Of a stretch of DNA of 64,000 bases, positions 51,551-59,815 are shown in pieces. The DNA comes from Leucobacter massiliensis (lineage in GTDB: Bacteria; Actinomycetota; Actinomycetes; Actinomycetales; Microbacteriaceae), in the NCBI RefSeq assembly GCF_002982315.1, contig NZ_MWZD01000012.1:62001-126000 (forward strand). Direction: 5' to 3'. Made by a program: the position numbers and the translations under genes. A model generated the notes under the pieces. That model made no database searches. It saw nothing but the letters and a program-made list of their open reading frames with translations, and was not told the DNA's origin. How positions within the stretch are numbered: the first letter of the stretch is position 1; every line of letters begins with the position of its first letter.

Positions 51551-52935
51551 TCAGGGGCTCCTGGGGTGCTTCGCCGCTTCAGCGGGTGGGTTTCGGGGAC
51601 ACGGGTGCAGATGAGGACGAGGAAGACGAGTGCCGCCGCGAGCGCCACGTAGACGCCGGGGCTGAAGCTCAGCCCGGTCGCCTCCACCAGCCAGGTGCCG
51701 ATGAACGGCGCGGTCCCGCCGAAGACGGCGTAGCCGACGTTGTAGCTGATGGCGGCGGAGGTGAAGCGGGTGCGGGTGGTGAAGATCTCGACGAAGAAGG
51801 TGTAGCAGCCGCCACCGTAGACGCAGATGCAGATGACGAACACGAACTGGCCGAGCAGCGCGAGCGCCAGCGTCCCCGAGGTCACGAGCATGAAGGAGGG
51901 GATCGCCAGCACTGCGATGACGAGGGAGCCCGCGATGAGCATGGGCTTGCGGCCGACGCGGTCGCCGATGACGCCGCCGATCGGGAGCACCAGCGCGTAC
52001 AGCAGCATCGCCGCGGCGTTGATGAGCAGCGACTGCTCGCGGCCGAGCTCACCGGCCGTCTGCACGTAGGAGACGAAGTAGCCCGTGAGGAAGTAGAAGC
52101 CCATCGCCGTGAGGCCCATGACCATGATGACCTGCAGCATCTTCACGCGGTTCTCGCGGAAGGCGTCGCGGATCGGCGTGTGCTCCTTGCCGGCGTGCTT
52201 GGCCTGGACCTGCTTGAACGCCTCCGACTCCTCGGTGCGCGAGCGGATCCAGAGGCCGAAGAACGCGAGCGGCAGTGCGATGAGGAACGGGACGCGCCAG
52301 CCCCAGGCCTCGAACGCCTCGGCGCTCATGCTCGTGGACAGCAGCAGGATGAGGGTTCCGCCGACGACGGAGGGCAGGGCGGTCGCCGCGAGCGTGATGT
52401 TCAGCCACAGCCCCCGCCGGTTCTTCGGCGCGTGCTCGAACACGAAGGCGGGAGCGCCGACGGACTCGCCTCCGGCCGAGAAGCCCTGCAGCAGGCGGCA
52501 GAGCACCAGCAGCGCGGGGGCGAAGATGCCGATCTGCGCGTAGGTGGGCAGCAGCCCGATCGCCGCGGTGGCCGCGCCGATGGTGAGCAGCGTGACGTAG
52601 AGCACCGGCCGGCGACCGTAGCGGTCGCCGAGGGCGCCGAAGAAGAGGCCGCCGAGCGGACGGATGAGGAACGCCACGCCGAAGGTGGCGAAGGTGGCGA
52701 GCAGGGCGAGCACCGGGCTCTCGCCCGGGAAGAACAGCCGGGAGAGCGTGATCGCCGAGAGCCCGTAGAGGCTGAAGTCGTAGAACTCGATGAACTGGCC
52801 GACGCTTCCGGCGAGCAGCACCCGGCGCTTGCCGCGGTCGAGGCGACGTCGCTCGGCGACGGGGAGCGGGCCGGTGGGGATGTCGACGGGGTCGGTGGGG
52901 GAGTCGATACGGGTCGGTGGGGGGTGCTGCGTCAT
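51547..52935 (-). CDS. MFS transporter, metabolite:H+ symporter (MHS) family
   Basis: A 462-residue transporter with 12 helices. The MHS signature follows a 40-residue polar N-terminus: GSVGQFIEFYDFSLYGLSAITLSRLFF; then RPLGGLFFGALGDRYGRRPVLYVTLL, LLQGFSAGGESVGAPAFVFEHAP and a long central loop (FGLWIRSRTEESEAFKQVQ). MHS members import small acids and related metabolites with protons. ATG 52935 has AGGAG about 8 bases upstream. It shares an operon with the M20 hydrolase and amidase and presumably imports their substrate. Confidence 0.9.
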   Translation of the reverse strand: MTQHPPPTRIDSPTDPVDIPTGPLPVAERRRLDRGKRRVLLAGSVGQFIEFYDFSLYGLSAITLSRLFFPGESPVLALLATFATFGVAFLIRPLGGLFFGALGDRYGRRPVLYVTLLTIGAATAAIGLLPTYAQIGIFAPALLVLCRLLQGFSAGGESVGAPAFVFEHAPKNRRGLWLNITLAATALPSVVGGTLILLLSTSMSAEAFEAWGWRVPFLIALPLAFFGLWIRSRTEESEAFKQVQAKHAGKEHTPIRDAFRENRVKMLQVIMVMGLTAMGFYFLTGYFVSYVQTAGELGREQSLLINAAAMLLYALVLPIGGVIGDRVGRKPMLIAGSLVIAVLAIPSFMLVTSGTLALALLGQFVFVICICVYGGGCYTFFVEIFTTRTRFTSAAISYNVGYAVFGGTAPFIGTWLVEATGLSFSPGVYVALAAALVFLVLICTRVPETHPLKRRSTPGAPE

Positions 52936-53081
52936 TGCGTGCTCCTGTGGGTCCGGCGGCGTGGACCCGGCGGCATTGCCGGGCCTCGATAGGACTGACC
53001 CCATCTTTGGGCGCGGCCTCGGGTGCGGTCCAATGGTTTCTCTCGCTCATTCCCATCGACTCGGTCGATGAGAAGCCGGGT

Positions 53082-54035
53082 TCAGGCTCCCGTTCTCGTT
53101 GCGTCCGGCGAGGCCTCCGATGCCTCGCCCCGGCCTGCGAGGGCGAGGCACACCTCCTCGAAGGCCAGTGATCTCCGCGTCGGCCGGGCCCCCCGGAGGC
53201 GCACCAGCGAGGCCTCCGTCGGTGGCAGCGGATCGGTGAGCCGAATGGGGACCACGTGATCCCCGGCGTAGGTCATCCCGTGCCCGACCCAGTGATTCAG
53301 GAGCGAGTAGCCGTGGCCGAGGGCGACGAAGGAGCGCACCGTCTCGTAGCCGAGAGAGACGTGGCGCACGCGGGGCGTGACGCCCAGCTGCTTGAAGAGC
53401 CCCAGGTAGTACTCGCGCGTGTGCGGCAGGTTCAGCAGGATCAGCGGCTCCTCGGCGAGCTCCAGGAGGCTGATCTCGCGCCGGCGGGAGCGGGCGATCG
53501 GGTGATCCGCGGGAACGATCGCGTGCGGCGGGATCTGCTCGATCAGCCGCCTGCTGAAGCGCTCGCCGACTCCGAGGTCGTACATCAGCGCGAGCTCGCA
53601 GTGGCCGTCGAGGAGCGCCTGCTGCAGGGAGCCCTGATCGCCCTCCAGGAACACGAGGTTCACGTGCGGATGCAGTCGCTCGAAGTGCTGCAGCAGCACG
53701 GGGGCGCGGAAGGGGGCCAGCGGAGAGTACATGCCGACGACGAGCTCCCCGGTGAGCTGCTCCGTCTCCTCGCGGACCGAACGCGAGATGAGCTCGGCCT
53801 CCTCCAGGAAGGCTGCGCTGCGAGCCAGCAGGGTGTGCCCGGCCGGGGTGAGCCGCAGGCCGCGGCGCGGGAGGCGCTCGAACAGCGGCACCCCGAACTC
53901 CCGCTCGAGCTGGGCGATGGCGCTGGAGAGCGTCGACTGCGTCACGTTCAGCTCGGCGGCGGCGGCGGTCATGTGCTCTCGTCGCGCGACGGCGGCGAAG
54001 TAGCGCAGCTGGACGAGCGTGAACTCCGGCCTCAT
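53082..54035 (-). CDS. LysR-family regulator
   Basis: A 317-residue LysR-type regulator: HTH in residues 1-60 (TLVQLRYFAAVARREHMTAAAAELNVTQSTLSSAIAQLEREFGVPLFERLPRRGLRLTPAG) and an effector-binding domain with LVVGMYSPLAPFRAPVLLQHFERLHPHV. It is on the same strand and 146 bases upstream of the MHS-hydrolase-amidase operon, which it probably controls. The start is ATG 54035, eight bases downstream of the SCO4848-type gene stop. Confidence 0.87.
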   Translation of the reverse strand: MRPEFTLVQLRYFAAVARREHMTAAAAELNVTQSTLSSAIAQLEREFGVPLFERLPRRGLRLTPAGHTLLARSAAFLEEAELISRSVREETEQLTGELVVGMYSPLAPFRAPVLLQHFERLHPHVNLVFLEGDQGSLQQALLDGHCELALMYDLGVGERFSRRLIEQIPPHAIVPADHPIARSRRREISLLELAEEPLILLNLPHTREYYLGLFKQLGVTPRVRHVSLGYETVRSFVALGHGYSLLNHWVGHGMTYAGDHVVPIRLTDPLPPTEASLVRLRGARPTRRSLAFEEVCLALAGRGEASEASPDATRTGA

Positions 54036-54042
54036 GCGCCGC

Positions 54043-54258
54043 CTAGGGGAGGAGCAGCACGACGCCGGCGACCGCCGAGACGAGCGCGAGCAGCAGCGCG
54101 ATGCCGATGAGCACCGCGTGCACGGTGTAGAAGCGGGTCGGCCGGCCCTGCTCGTCGCGGGCGCGCGGGTCGAGCTTCACCCGCGTCCAGAAGCGCGGCC
54201 AGACCACGACGTTGTAGAGGGCGTTCACCAGCAGCAGGATCCCCGCGAGCACGATCAT
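54043..54258 (-). CDS. SCO4848-family small membrane protein
   Basis: A 71-residue protein with two membrane helices: MIVLAGILLLVNALYNVVVW at the N-terminus and HAVLIGIALLLALVSAVAGVVLLL at the C-terminus, joined by a polar loop (PRFWTRVKLDPRARDEQG). This pattern matches the SCO4848 family, conserved in actinobacteria with no known function. The ATG lies six bases after a TAGACT box, so the mRNA is probably leaderless. It is divergent from the thioesterase gene. Confidence 0.72.
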   Translation of the reverse strand: MIVLAGILLLVNALYNVVVWPRFWTRVKLDPRARDEQGRPTRFYTVHAVLIGIALLLALVSAVAGVVLLLP

Positions 54259-54264
54259 GCGGTA

Positions 54265-54304
54265 AGTCTACGGGCGCGGCGCGTGGCGTGACGCCGCGTA
54301 GGCT
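54265..54304. promoter_or_regulatory. two divergent -10 boxes for leaderless transcripts
   Basis: TAGACT (reverse strand, 54265-54270) is six bases before the SCO4848-type ATG, and TAGGCT (forward, 54299-54304) is six bases before the thioesterase ATG. Neither gene has a Shine-Dalgarno sequence. Transcription starting at the usual distance would begin at or next to the start codons. Confidence 0.55.
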
Positions 54305-54310
54305 GACCGT

Positions 54311-54715
54311 ATGAGCGAGTACCGTCACGTCGTGCGCAAGTGGGTCAAGCCCGAGGATCTCAATCAGCACGGCGCGCTCTTCGGGGGGCGCCTGCTGCAG
54401 TGGGTGGACGAGGAGGCCGCGATCGTGGCGGTCGCCCAGCTCGGGACGAAGGACGTGGTCACCCGCCACATGTCGGCCATCGACTTCGCGGCCCGCGCCG
54501 ACCGCGGCGATCTGCTCGAGCTGGAGTACCGGGTCGTCGGCTTCGGCCGCACCTCCATCACACTCGGCTGCCGCGTGGAGAACGCGGTCACGGGTGAGGA
54601 GGTGCTGACCCTGGAGCGCATCGTCTTCGTCGCCGTCGACGATGCGGGCCGCCCCGTCGTCCACGGCCGCGAGAACGCCACCGAGGGTACGGAGCGTTTG
54701 CGGCAGCGGCGCTGA
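54311..54715 (+). CDS. acyl-CoA thioesterase (hotdog fold)
   Basis: A 134-residue single hotdog-domain protein of the YciA/BACH type, which hydrolyses acyl-CoA to free acid and CoA. The motif NQHGALFGGRLLQWVDEEAAIVA contains the family catalytic region (Asn-x-x-Gly-x-x-Phe-Gly-Gly followed by Asp), and VTRHMSAIDFAARADRGDLLEL matches the next strand. It lacks an upstream ribosome-binding site and follows TAGGCT by six bases (leaderless). The gene stands alone. Confidence 0.88.
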   Translation: MSEYRHVVRKWVKPEDLNQHGALFGGRLLQWVDEEAAIVAVAQLGTKDVVTRHMSAIDFAARADRGDLLELEYRVVGFGRTSITLGCRVENAVTGEEVLTLERIVFVAVDDAGRPVVHGRENATEGTERLRQRR

Positions 54716-54920
54716 GCCCCGCGGCGGGCGAGCGGCGCGGTTCCCGGGGTCTCGGGCGCCGGCCCGGCGGGCGGAGGGGCATTCGCGCCCGGTGACCTCG
54801 GGCGGGGTGCGGCCCGTGTCACAGAGCGTCACGGGAGTGGCGCTTGCGTGCCGCATGGAGCATAATTAAGAATGTGTTCCAAGTATCCTGGAACGGATCG
54901 CATTCGGGGGAGGGCCGGCC

Positions 54921-55490
54921 ATGACGGAAGCGACAGGCACGCAGAGCCGATTCGGTGACGGCGTCCGCACGGCGCTCGGAGTCGGCGGCCTCATCGCGGT
55001 GGTGCTCGGGATGCTGATCCTGCTGTTCCCCGCGAAGTCCGGCGAGATCACCATGCAGATCGTGGCGGCGCTCACCGCCGCCTATGCCCTGGCCGCCGGC
55101 GTCGTCTACATCGGCTCCTCGATCTTCAGCAGGAGCAGAGGCGGGTGGGCCCGCGTGGGACACATCCTGCTCGGCCTGCTCTATCTCGCCGGCGGCGTCG
55201 TGGTGATGCTGAATCTCGGCGCGGCCGCCGCGGTGATCGCGCTCTTCCTGTCCATCACCATCGGCGCCCTGTGGGTGCTCGAGGGGATCATGGCCTTCAC
55301 CGTCGTCTCCGAGAGCGACAGCAAGGTGTGGACCATCGTCTACGGGGTGATCAGCGTGATCGCCGGTCTCAGCCTCATTCTGCTGCCGCTGCTGGGAGCG
55401 GTCACGCTGTGGCTGCTGCTCGGCGTCGCAATGGTTGTGATGGGTGTCGTGCAGATGGTGCGCGCCCTCACACTGAGGCCCTCGGTGTAG
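54921..55490 (+). CDS. HdeD-family (DUF308) membrane protein
   Basis: A 189-residue membrane protein with six hydrophobic segments in three pairs (for example LGVGGLIAVVLGMLILLFP, IVAALTAAYALAAGVVYIG, VGHILLGLLYLAGGVVVML, ALWVLEGIMAFTVV, VISVIAGLSLILLPLLGAVTLWLLLGVAMVVMGVVQM). This is the DUF308/HdeD pattern; HdeD contributes to acid tolerance in E. coli, but the role in actinobacteria is unknown. GGGGGAGGG precedes ATG 54921. A G/C-rich hairpin 18 bases after the stop may terminate transcription. The 205 bases before the gene contain an A/T-rich patch likely to hold its promoter. Confidence 0.8.
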   Translation: MTEATGTQSRFGDGVRTALGVGGLIAVVLGMLILLFPAKSGEITMQIVAALTAAYALAAGVVYIGSSIFSRSRGGWARVGHILLGLLYLAGGVVVMLNLGAAAAVIALFLSITIGALWVLEGIMAFTVVSESDSKVWTIVYGVISVIAGLSLILLPLLGAVTLWLLLGVAMVVMGVVQMVRALTLRPSV

Positions 55491-55508
55491 CACCGGGCCT
55501 CCGCGAAC

Positions 55509-55536
55509 GGGGTCGGCTCTGGGGGGAGCCGGCCCC
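55509..55536 (+). terminator. hairpin terminator after the HdeD gene
   Basis: GGGGTCGGCTC (55509-55519) pairs with GAGCCGGCCCC (55526-55536), one G-T pair included, with a six-base loop, followed by TTCGTGTG. It lies between convergent genes. Confidence 0.6.
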
Positions 55537-55562
55537 TTCGTGTGCTCGCGGGCGGTCCGCCA

Positions 55563-55603
55563 GGATCCCGCGCAGCTCCGCCGGGATCCCGCGCAGCTCC
55601 GCC
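55563..55603. repeat. two-copy tandem repeat (21-bp unit)
   Basis: GGATCCCGCGCAGCTCCGCC occurs at 55563-55582 and again, identical, at 55584-55603. It is in the short space between the convergent HdeD and SseB genes. Its function is unknown; a recent slippage duplication is the simplest account. Confidence 0.85.
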
Positions 55604-55622
55604 CGGGCCGGCCCGATCCGCC

Positions 55623-56150
55623 TCAGCGCAGCGCTTCGAGCCCCTCCGCGGTGATCGGCTCCTCGCCCGCTGCGAGGGAGACGTACTTGCGCAGCACCAC
55701 GAGCGAAGCCGAGGCCTTGTCGAACTCGGCCGCCACGAAGCGGTCGGTGGCGATCAGCGCGAGCGCACCGCGGGCGGGCATCACCGCGCCGCGCAGCTCG
55801 CCGCGTCGCTCCGCCGGAACCACCGCGCGGAGCTCGTCCATCGAGGTGAACAGGGGCAGCACGAGCTGCCCGCTCGTCGAGCGGATCGTGCGCACCCTCG
55901 GCCCCTTGCGCTTCGAGGGTGCGCCGGAGACGTCGACCACGAGGTACCCCTCGCGCAGCGAGCTCAGAAAGGCGGCGAGGTGCTCGTAGTCGGGTGTCGC
56001 CCGGAAGGCGTCGAGGGCCGCGCGCGCGGTCTCGTTCGCGTAGTCGGCGTGCACCTCGGGGGGGATCGCCGCCGCCTGCGCGTCCGTCTCCTCGGGTGCG
56101 GGATCGCTCGCCGTGCCGGCCTCGGGCCGCTGTGCGTCGTCGTGTGCCAT
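55623..56150 (-). CDS. SseB-family protein
   Basis: A 175-residue cytoplasmic protein. After an acidic, Ala/Pro-rich N-terminus of about 45 residues comes a domain matching the SseB N-terminal family: EGYLVVDVSGAP, SGQLVLPLFTSMDELRAVVP, GALALIATDRFVAAEFDKAS. SseB-type domains occur in enhanced-serine-sensitivity proteins and many actinobacterial orphans; the biochemical role is unknown. The ATG is six bases after a TAGGCT box (reverse strand 56157-56162) with no Shine-Dalgarno, so it is probably leaderless. Confidence 0.78.
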   Translation of the reverse strand: MAHDDAQRPEAGTASDPAPEETDAQAAAIPPEVHADYANETARAALDAFRATPDYEHLAAFLSSLREGYLVVDVSGAPSKRKGPRVRTIRSTSGQLVLPLFTSMDELRAVVPAERRGELRGAVMPARGALALIATDRFVAAEFDKASASLVVLRKYVSLAAGEEPITAEGLEALR

Positions 56151-56156
56151 GCGTCT

Positions 56157-56162
56157 AGCCTA
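56157..56162 (-). promoter_or_regulatory. putative -10 box of the SseB-family gene (leaderless)
   Basis: TAGGCT on the reverse strand ends six bases before the ATG at 56150, identical in sequence and spacing to the thioesterase and TetR promoters. Confidence 0.5.
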
Positions 56163-56215
56163 GGGCGTGCGCGGCGACCGCCCCGGCCGGGCGGTCGGCC
56201 CGTTCCCCGGCAGGC

Positions 56216-56830
56216 TCACTCCTCGCCCACGCCTCGCGCGGCCAGCGCTTCCCCGGTGGCCTGCGCGTGGGCGACGGTGCGCAGCACGAGCGGGACGGCA
56301 CGGGCGCGCGGGCTTCGTTCCAGGCCGCGGGCGCGGGCGGCGGCCTGCGTCTCGCGGGCGATCTCCAGCGTGCTCGGGATCGCGCGGATCACGAGGGAGA
56401 AGGCGAGCGCCACCCGCTCCGGGCGCACCCCGAAACGCCGCAGCGGGCCGAGGGCACCGGCGACCGTGTCGAGCATGTCGTCGACCGAGGTGCTCGCCGT
56501 GAGGGCGCTCGCCGCGAGGATCAGCGCGAAGAGGTCGCCCACCACCTCGAAGCCGCGCTCCCAGCCCTGCTGCCAGGCCTGGAAGGCGAAGAGCGGCACC
56601 GCGACGAGGGCGAAGCCGCGCGTGACCCGCCAGAAGTCGCGGCCGCGTAGCCCGGCGAGCAGGGCCAGGGCGACCGCGATCCCGAGCCACAGCGCGGTGA
56701 ACGCCGCGCCGCGCGTCCACACCACCGCGATCGCGAGCGTGAAGAGGCCGAGCAGCTTCACACCCGGGGCCGCCCGGTGCAGCGGTCCCGTGCCGGGGCG
56801 GTATGCCCCGAGCGGCGACGGGGCGCTCAC
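56216..56830 (-). CDS. bioN: ECF transporter transmembrane subunit EcfT (BioN)
   Basis: A 204-residue membrane coupling subunit of an energy-coupling factor transporter. It has four to five hydrophobic segments and the cytoplasmic helix with the Ala-Arg-Gly coupling motif (ETQAAARARGLERSPRARAVPLVL). Short EcfT proteins of about 200 residues are typical of dedicated biotin systems (BioMNY), and the bioY-like gene nearby supports that. ATG 56830 overlaps the ATPase stop (ATGA). Confidence 0.86.
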   Translation of the reverse strand: MSAPSPLGAYRPGTGPLHRAAPGVKLLGLFTLAIAVVWTRGAAFTALWLGIAVALALLAGLRGRDFWRVTRGFALVAVPLFAFQAWQQGWERGFEVVGDLFALILAASALTASTSVDDMLDTVAGALGPLRRFGVRPERVALAFSLVIRAIPSTLEIARETQAAARARGLERSPRARAVPLVLRTVAHAQATGEALAARGVGEE

Positions 56831-57531
56831 GGCCGCTCCGCGAGTGCACGATAGTGGGCCACGGCGTCCCGCGGGTCCCCGTCGAACACCACGCGCCCAC
56901 CGTCCACCACGAGGCTGCGGTCGGCCTGCGCGGCAAGCTCCAGCTCGTGCGTGACCAGCACGAGCTGCTGCGGCAGTGCCATCAGCAGCTCCCCGATGCG
57001 CCTCGCGTTCCGCAGATCGAGCAGCGTGGTGGGCTCATCGGCGACGAGGATCGCGGGATCCGCGGCGAGCACCGCGGCGATCGCGAGCAGCTGCTTCTGG
57101 CCGCCCGAGAGCGAGTGCACGCTCTGCTCGGCGAGGCCCGCGATCCCGAAGCGTTCGAGGACCGCCACCGCGGCGGCGCGGCGCTCGCGCTTGCCCGGGT
57201 GCGTGCGCCGCAGCGAGAGGGCGACGTCCTCCGCCGCGGTCGGCATGATGAGCTGGGCGCTCGGGTCGGTGAAGACGAAGCCGACGCTTCTGCGCACGGC
57301 CGGTCCGTCGCGGCGGGTGTCGAGAGCGCGATCCGGTTCCCCCGCGCTCCCGGCCGGCCCGACCGTGATCCGCACGCTCCCCGTGCTCGGCTCCACGAGC
57401 CCGTTGATGAGGCGTGCCAGGGTCGATTTGCCCGAGCCGTTGCCACCGATGATCGAGATGCGCCGCTCCGTGAGCGTGAGCGTGGTGGGGTGCAGGATCG
57501 TGACCGCGCCCGTGGCGGAGGGGGCGGTCAC
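56827..57531 (-). CDS. bioM: ECF transporter ATP-binding protein EcfA (BioM), apparent 5' truncation
   Basis: ATPase of the biotin ECF transporter. Walker A is GGNGSGKSTL, the Q-loop is VFTDPSAQLIMPTAAEDVAL (the FxxPxxQ pattern of ECF ATPases), the signature is LSGGQKQLLAIAAVL, and Walker B is ILVADEPTTLLD. From GTG 57531 it is 234 residues, but the same frame upstream encodes RIELRNAG (to about 57555), which is the normal first strand of these ATPases. No ATG, GTG or TTG occurs between the preceding in-frame stop (near 57658) and that strand. Either GTG 57531 is used, overlapping a frame-1 stop (GTGA) and losing a strand, or the frame joins bioY after a one-base shift near 57580. Confidence 0.82.
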   Translation of the reverse strand: MTAPSATGAVTILHPTTLTLTERRISIIGGNGSGKSTLARLINGLVEPSTGSVRITVGPAGSAGEPDRALDTRRDGPAVRRSVGFVFTDPSAQLIMPTAAEDVALSLRRTHPGKRERRAAAVAVLERFGIAGLAEQSVHSLSGGQKQLLAIAAVLAADPAILVADEPTTLLDLRNARRIGELLMALPQQLVLVTHELELAAQADRSLVVDGGRVVFDGDPRDAVAHYRALAERP

Positions 57532-58206
57532 GCCGGCGTTGCGCAGTTCGATCCGCGGGCCTGCCGCCGGGGCGGCGCGGGGGGCGGCGCCGGGGCGGCA
57601 GCAGCGCGGGAAAGGCGCGGTGCACGGCGGTGGCCACGAGGGCCATGAGCAGATTCTTCACGATATCGCCAGGCAGGAAGGCCAGATCCGCGAGGAAGGC
57701 CTGGCCGATGGTGAGATCGGCGCGCCAGGACATGCCGAGGATCCCGAGCGGGTGGATGAACACGAGGCTGGAAAGGAGGCCGGCGGCGAAGATCAGCGGG
57801 ACGCTGCTCGCGATCTTGCGCCGCGGCAGGCGCTCCACGATGAATCCGGTGGCGAGCGCCGCGAGCGGGAAGCCGAGCAGGTAACCGGCCGTGGGTCCCG
57901 CGAAGGGGGCGAGGCCCGCCGCGCCCCCGGAGAAGACGGGCAGCCCGATGGCGCCGACGGCGAGGTAGAGGAGCACAGCGAGGAAGCCGCGGCGGGCGCC
58001 GAGTACGGCCCCGGCGAGCATCACCGCGAAGGTCTGCAGCGTGATCGGCACGGCGCCGCCGACGCTGATCGCGGGCAGCAGGGCGCAGACGGCGATCAGC
58101 GCGGCGAAGGCGGCGATGAGCGCGATGTCGGTGGCGACGCTGCCGCGCCGGGCGGGGCGTCGCCCCGCCGGTTCGGCGTCGACGGCGGTGCTCGCGGGCA
58201 GTGCCG
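57532..58206 (-). pseudogene. bioY: biotin ECF substrate-binding subunit BioY, damaged at both ends in this sequence
   Basis: The S component that binds biotin in the membrane. BioY features are clear: DIALIAAFAALIAVCALLPAISVGGAVPITLQTFAVMLAGAVLGARRG, FSGGAAGLAPFAGPTAGYLLGFPLAAL, and FLPGDIVKNLLMALVATAVHRAFPALL. Six helices can be counted. At the 3' end the frame does not stop but runs into the ATPase gene out of phase, through a C-rich stretch (six consecutive C on the reverse strand near 57579-57584). At the 5' end the frame enters the poly-G/C tract at 58211-58291 before any start codon. Internal GTG codons would lose the first helix. The gene may be intact in the organism; the defects look at least partly technical. 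Confidence 0.75.
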
Positions 58207-58210
58207 TGCC

Positions 58211-58291
<81 letters not shown>

Positions 58292-58349
58292 GTCCGCGCC
58301 CCGCGGATGCCGGGGGTGGGGGTATGGGGGGGCGGCCGCAGGTTAGCGT

Positions 58350-58355
58350 TAGGCT
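58350..58355 (+). promoter_or_regulatory. putative -10 box of the TetR gene (leaderless)
   Basis: TAGGCT ends six bases before ATG 58362; the six bases include GGGAG, too close to serve as a normal ribosome-binding site. Confidence 0.45.
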
Positions 58356-58361
58356 GGGAGC

Positions 58362-58934
58362 ATGCGCAACTCCCTCGCCGATGTCGTCTCAGCGGCCCTG
58401 CGCGTGCTGGAGGCGCAGGGCCTCGAGGGGTGCTCGATGCGCCGCGTCGCCGCGGAGCTCGGGGTGCAGCCGAGCGCGCTCTACCACCACGTGCCCGACA
58501 AGCAGACGCTGCTGGCGCTCATGGCGGACCGCATCGTCGCGGGCGCGGGCGCGGCGGAGGGTGATCCGCGCCGCTTCTGCGTCGCGCTGCGGGACGCCAT
58601 GCTGGCGGTACGCGACGGCGCCGACGTGGTCGCGACGGCCGCGGCCTTCCGCCTCGGCGCCTCGGAGATCGAGGAGCGCCTCGCCGCGCTCGTCGGCGCC
58701 GACGGGGCGCGCACCCTCCTGCTCTACACCTTCGGGCACGCGCAGTCGACCCAGACCCACCTGCAGGCGGCCGCCCTCGGCGCGCTCGCCGCCTTCGCCG
58801 CCGGGCCTCCGGCCGGTGGCCCTGCCGTCGCCGCTGCAGCAGGCCAGACGGCGACGCCCGCGGCCGTCGCGGAGGCGGAGCTGGAAGCCTCCTTCGGCCG
58901 CGGCCTCGACATCATCCTCGCCGGCCTGCGCTGA
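58362..58934 (+). CDS. TetR-family regulator
   Basis: A 190-residue regulator. The HTH is NSLADVVSAALRVLEAQGLEGCSMRRVAAELGVQPSALYHHVPDKQTLLALMADRIV. The C-terminal half is Ala-rich and matches the tetracycline-repressor-like C domain loosely. It is divergent from bioY across the poly-G tract, so a role in regulating the biotin transporter is possible (actinobacterial BioQ is a TetR protein that controls biotin genes). The family assignment is firm; the BioQ role is inferred from position. Confidence 0.85.
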   Translation: MRNSLADVVSAALRVLEAQGLEGCSMRRVAAELGVQPSALYHHVPDKQTLLALMADRIVAGAGAAEGDPRRFCVALRDAMLAVRDGADVVATAAAFRLGASEIEERLAALVGADGARTLLLYTFGHAQSTQTHLQAAALGALAAFAAGPPAGGPAVAAAAGQTATPAAVAEAELEASFGRGLDIILAGLR

Positions 58935-59008
58935 TCCCCGCCGCCCCGGCCTCGCAGGGAACGGCCCTGCGGTGCGATACCGTGGGGCGAGACGGGCGAG
59001 GGGGCGGC

Positions 59009-59815
59009 ATGGACATCACGGGGTCGATACCGGTGACCTACAACGCGCGGGCTCTGGGCGGCCTCGCGGCGGGCGGCGGGACGGTCGCCCCGGTGCTCTT
59101 CCGGGCGGACGCGCTGACGGCGCTCACCCCCGAGGGGCAGCGGGGGCTCACGGAGCTCGGGATCGGCCACGTCGTCGATCTGCGGACGGAGGCCGAGCGC
59201 CGGCGCGCCGCCGATGTGCTCCCCGCTGCGGGCGGCCCCGCGTTCACCCCGCTGCCGATCCTGGGCGGTGCGATGGACGGGCTCGTGCAGAGCCTGCTGC
59301 CCACGAACGACGAGGCGCCTCGAGCCCTCACACCGGCGCTGATCGACCAGGTGATGAGCCGCCTCCCCACGCTGGAGGAGCTGTACCGCTCCATGCTCGA
59401 GGCGAGCGGGAGGCAGTTCGCGGAGCTCGCCCGGATCGTCGTCGCGGCCGCCACCGAGGAGTCGCCCGGCGTGCTCGTCCACTGCACCGCGGGGAAGGAC
59501 CGCACGGGGTTGGCGAGCGCCCTGCTGCTCTCGCTCGCGGGCGTCTCGCGAGAGGACATCCTCGCCGACTACGCCGTCACCGACGAGAAGCTGGCCGGTC
59601 CCTTCGGTGCGGAGCTCACGGCCCTCGTCACCTCGCTGGGCGTGCCACTCACGCCGCGGCTCGAGACGCTCGCGACGCGCGCGCCCGAGGCGGCGATGGC
59701 GTCCGCACTCGACTGGGTCGAGGCGCAGTACAGCGGCGCCCCTGGCTATCTGCGTGCCGGCGGACTCACCCAGGACGAAACGGAGAAACTCCGTGCGGCC
59801 CTCCTCGCCGCCTGA
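59009..59815 (+). CDS. protein tyrosine phosphatase (PtpB/Y_phosphatase3 family)
   Basis: A 268-residue phosphatase with the signature loop HCTAGKDRTGLASALLL (Cys nucleophile, Arg in the P-loop; the Lys-Asp pattern suggests dual or lipid-phosphate specificity as in MptpB). Other family marks: PVLFRADALTALTPEGQRGLTELGIGHVVDLRTEAER and DYAVTDEK. There is no signal peptide. The in-frame ATG at 59009 is used; GGCGAGGGGGCGG lies upstream. It is the last gene with the typical high-GC codon use before composition changes at about 59820. Confidence 0.87.
   Translation: MDITGSIPVTYNARALGGLAAGGGTVAPVLFRADALTALTPEGQRGLTELGIGHVVDLRTEAERRRAADVLPAAGGPAFTPLPILGGAMDGLVQSLLPTNDEAPRALTPALIDQVMSRLPTLEELYRSMLEASGRQFAELARIVVAAATEESPGVLVHCTAGKDRTGLASALLLSLAGVSREDILADYAVTDEKLAGPFGAELTALVTSLGVPLTPRLETLATRAPEAAMASALDWVEAQYSGAPGYLRAGGLTQDETEKLRAALLAA

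Noticed and set aside
55563-55603. Start of a CRISPR or other repeat array
   Set aside because: Only two head-to-tail copies with no spacers; a simple tandem duplication.
58362-58934. TetR protein as a definite BioQ biotin regulator
   Set aside because: Position next to bioY is suggestive, but the intervening sequence is unreliable and no palindromic BioQ site can be read, so it is kept as a generic TetR.
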